Shown here: positions 28,186 through 29,200 of the stretch, piece after piece
How the letters are laid out: each line of letters begins with the position of its first letter
Position numbering within the stretch: the stretch's first letter is position 1
Virus record (IMG/VR): IMGVR_UViG_3300032093_000621
Span: 1-29,200 of that record
DNA length: 29,200 nt
Reading direction: 5' to 3' (one strand)
From: a virus
The notes under the pieces: model-generated
What the model was told of the DNA's origin: nothing
The model's input: the letters and a program-made list of their open reading frames with translations, nothing else
The model's database searches: none
Made by a program: the position numbers and the translations under genes

Positions 28186-29157
28186 TTAAACACGGTCTGC
28201 GAGGCCGTCAAATGCTTCAGCCAACATAGACCGACGATCTTGCGCTTTGGGAGCCGTGTTCGTTCCGGGTGTGGAACTTCTGACGCTGACCGCAGCCGCC
28301 CGTGCCGCTTTCGCTGCACGATTCAACTCCGTTGCCTTCTTCGCTTGCTCTGCAGCCTGTTGTGCGGACTGCACTCGCTCAAAAAGCGCCGGGTCTAGGC
28401 GTATGGCTTTATCATACGCTTCGTCAAGTGTGGATGCCAAACCGCTCTGCAGCAGGTTGACCATGACAGGCCGCGCATCCTCAAAGTGTTCAGCCTTCGC
28501 AGCAAAGTCGTTAATCTCCGACAGCAACACAGCGTTCTGCTGCTGTTCCTGCTGCTGCTTCCACGTCAGCACTTCACCGCGAACCTGCGCCAACTGGTTC
28601 TGCAAGGCGTAAAGGTTTTGATCAACAGCCGGGGCAGGCTGCACCCCGCCGAGGTTTACCCCGTACTGCTGCGCCAACTGCTGAAAGTACGCCACGCGCT
28701 GTTCAGGCGAGGACGTGCGGAGGGTGTAGTCCGCTTCCATCAGCGCCTTTACCGCTTGCGCGGGCTTGATGCCAAGACCCGCAATCGTAGTCTCGTAAGG
28801 CGCAATGGCCTCCTTCATTTCGTCGGCAAAGGTCGCCTTCGACAGCAACGGCTCGACGCCTTTACGCATCTGCTCCTCGCGCTGCCATGCGTATTCCTGA
28901 ATCTTGGGGTCGGCCTTCGCCCAATACTCGTGATAATCCTTCTTCCACGATGCCGGGGGCTTGCGCCACACGGGTTCCTCGGCAGGCTCCGTGACGGGTT
29001 CAGCGGGTTCAGCCTTTACCTTCGGGGCAAACCGCCCCGACTCGTCGCGCACCGTTTCAACGGGCTTCGGGGTTTCGGGCTGTTCGCCCGACAACTCCGC
29101 TACGGTTTCCACGCCCTCAAACTGCTCTGCCAACTTTTCGCGCCGGGTGTCTTCCAT
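28186..29157 (-). CDS. Scaffolding protein
   Basis: A 323-residue, acidic, highly helical protein. It begins with a disordered Pro/Glu-rich part (about 25-60: GEQPETPKPVETVRDESGRF, then AEPAEPVTEPAEEP), followed by WRKPPASWKKDYHEYW (64-79) and Gln/Glu/Ala-rich coiled coil to the end. This is the usual make-up of scaffolds of podoviruses and siphoviruses, and it precedes the coat gene. ATG 29157 has AGGAG 6 bases upstream; GTG 29160 is the alternative. It would guide prohead assembly and leave before packaging. Confidence 0.85.
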   Translation of the reverse strand: MEDTRREKLAEQFEGVETVAELSGEQPETPKPVETVRDESGRFAPKVKAEPAEPVTEPAEEPVWRKPPASWKKDYHEYWAKADPKIQEYAWQREEQMRKGVEPLLSKATFADEMKEAIAPYETTIAGLGIKPAQAVKALMEADYTLRTSSPEQRVAYFQQLAQQYGVNLGGVQPAPAVDQNLYALQNQLAQVRGEVLTWKQQQEQQQNAVLLSEINDFAAKAEHFEDARPVMVNLLQSGLASTLDEAYDKAIRLDPALFERVQSAQQAAEQAKKATELNRAAKAARAAAVSVRSSTPGTNTAPKAQDRRSMLAEAFDGLADRV

Positions 29158-29200
29158 CACTTTCTCCTGTGGGGATCATTGGTGAATCGCGCATTGTCAC
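29157..29200 (-). CDS. Possible C-terminal end of the portal protein (partial)
   Basis: The frame coming from the right edge is open for 13 codons (ending NDPHRRK) and stops at TGA 29159-29157, making a TGATG junction with the scaffold start. In P22-type gene order the portal gene lies here. It is too short to recognise, and the other frames cannot be excluded on length alone. Confidence 0.3.
   Translation of the reverse strand, partial: DNARFTNDPHRRK

Noticed and set aside
27038-28189. Plus-strand open frame of 383 codons opposite the capsid gene
   Set aside because: A codon-bias shadow of the major capsid gene; no ribosome site and no recognisable motif.
1-29200. CRISPR array, tRNA or insertion sequence
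   Set aside because: I saw no regular spaced repeats, cloverleaf-type sequence or transposase in reading both strands; faint tRNA-like genes could still be missed without a dedicated scan.

Overview
The window is most of the genome of a tailed dsDNA bacteriophage or prophage with a P22-like, short-tailed (podovirus-type) virion. It is G+C-rich and coding-dense, and most neighbouring genes overlap by 1, 4 or 8-30 bases. A lipobox-bearing outer spanin nested in an inner-spanin gene points to a Gram-negative host. The replication-type protein at 4756-5271 recalls phages of Betaproteobacteria (recall, not a search). No rRNA, tRNA, CRISPR array, insertion sequence or integrase was seen.

Layout. 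(1) 1-5271, leftward: a replication-associated protein, two DNA methyltransferases, a VRR-type nuclease and two unknown proteins, then small and large terminase. (2) 5272-6193, control region: a 510-base non-coding stretch with a promoter-hairpins-terminator unit that looks like a small RNA, alternative folds, a Cro/CI-like repressor gene and an operator array of GGTAAA boxes. (3) 6194-12325, rightward early operon of about 20 small genes: single-strand annealing protein, YqaJ exonuclease, SSB-like protein, NinB, a PAPS-reductase-like enzyme, YbcO-type nuclease, winged helix protein, many unknowns and four micro membrane proteins. It ends at a hairpin plus T-run. (4) 12346-29157, leftward late genes, in transcription order: scaffold, major capsid protein, three small head proteins, a conserved head-region protein, P22 gp4-like adaptor, gp10/nozzle-like protein, GNAT acetyltransferase, a large Gln-rich virion protein, a small Gln-rich protein, two ejection-type proteins, tail fibre, lysis genes and a DNA-binding metallophosphoesterase.

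How it works together. The early operon gives a homologous recombination kit (annealing protein, exonuclease, SSB, NinB, YbcO), which would suit a phage packaging from concatemers. The leftward cluster marks the DNA (methylases) and packages it (terminase). No helicase, primase or polymerase is visible, so replication probably relies on the host. At both window edges the next expected gene is the portal: one gene starts at base 6 and runs off the left edge, and a reading frame ending at 29157 comes in from the right. This suggests a circular or circularly permuted map with the portal spanning the ends.
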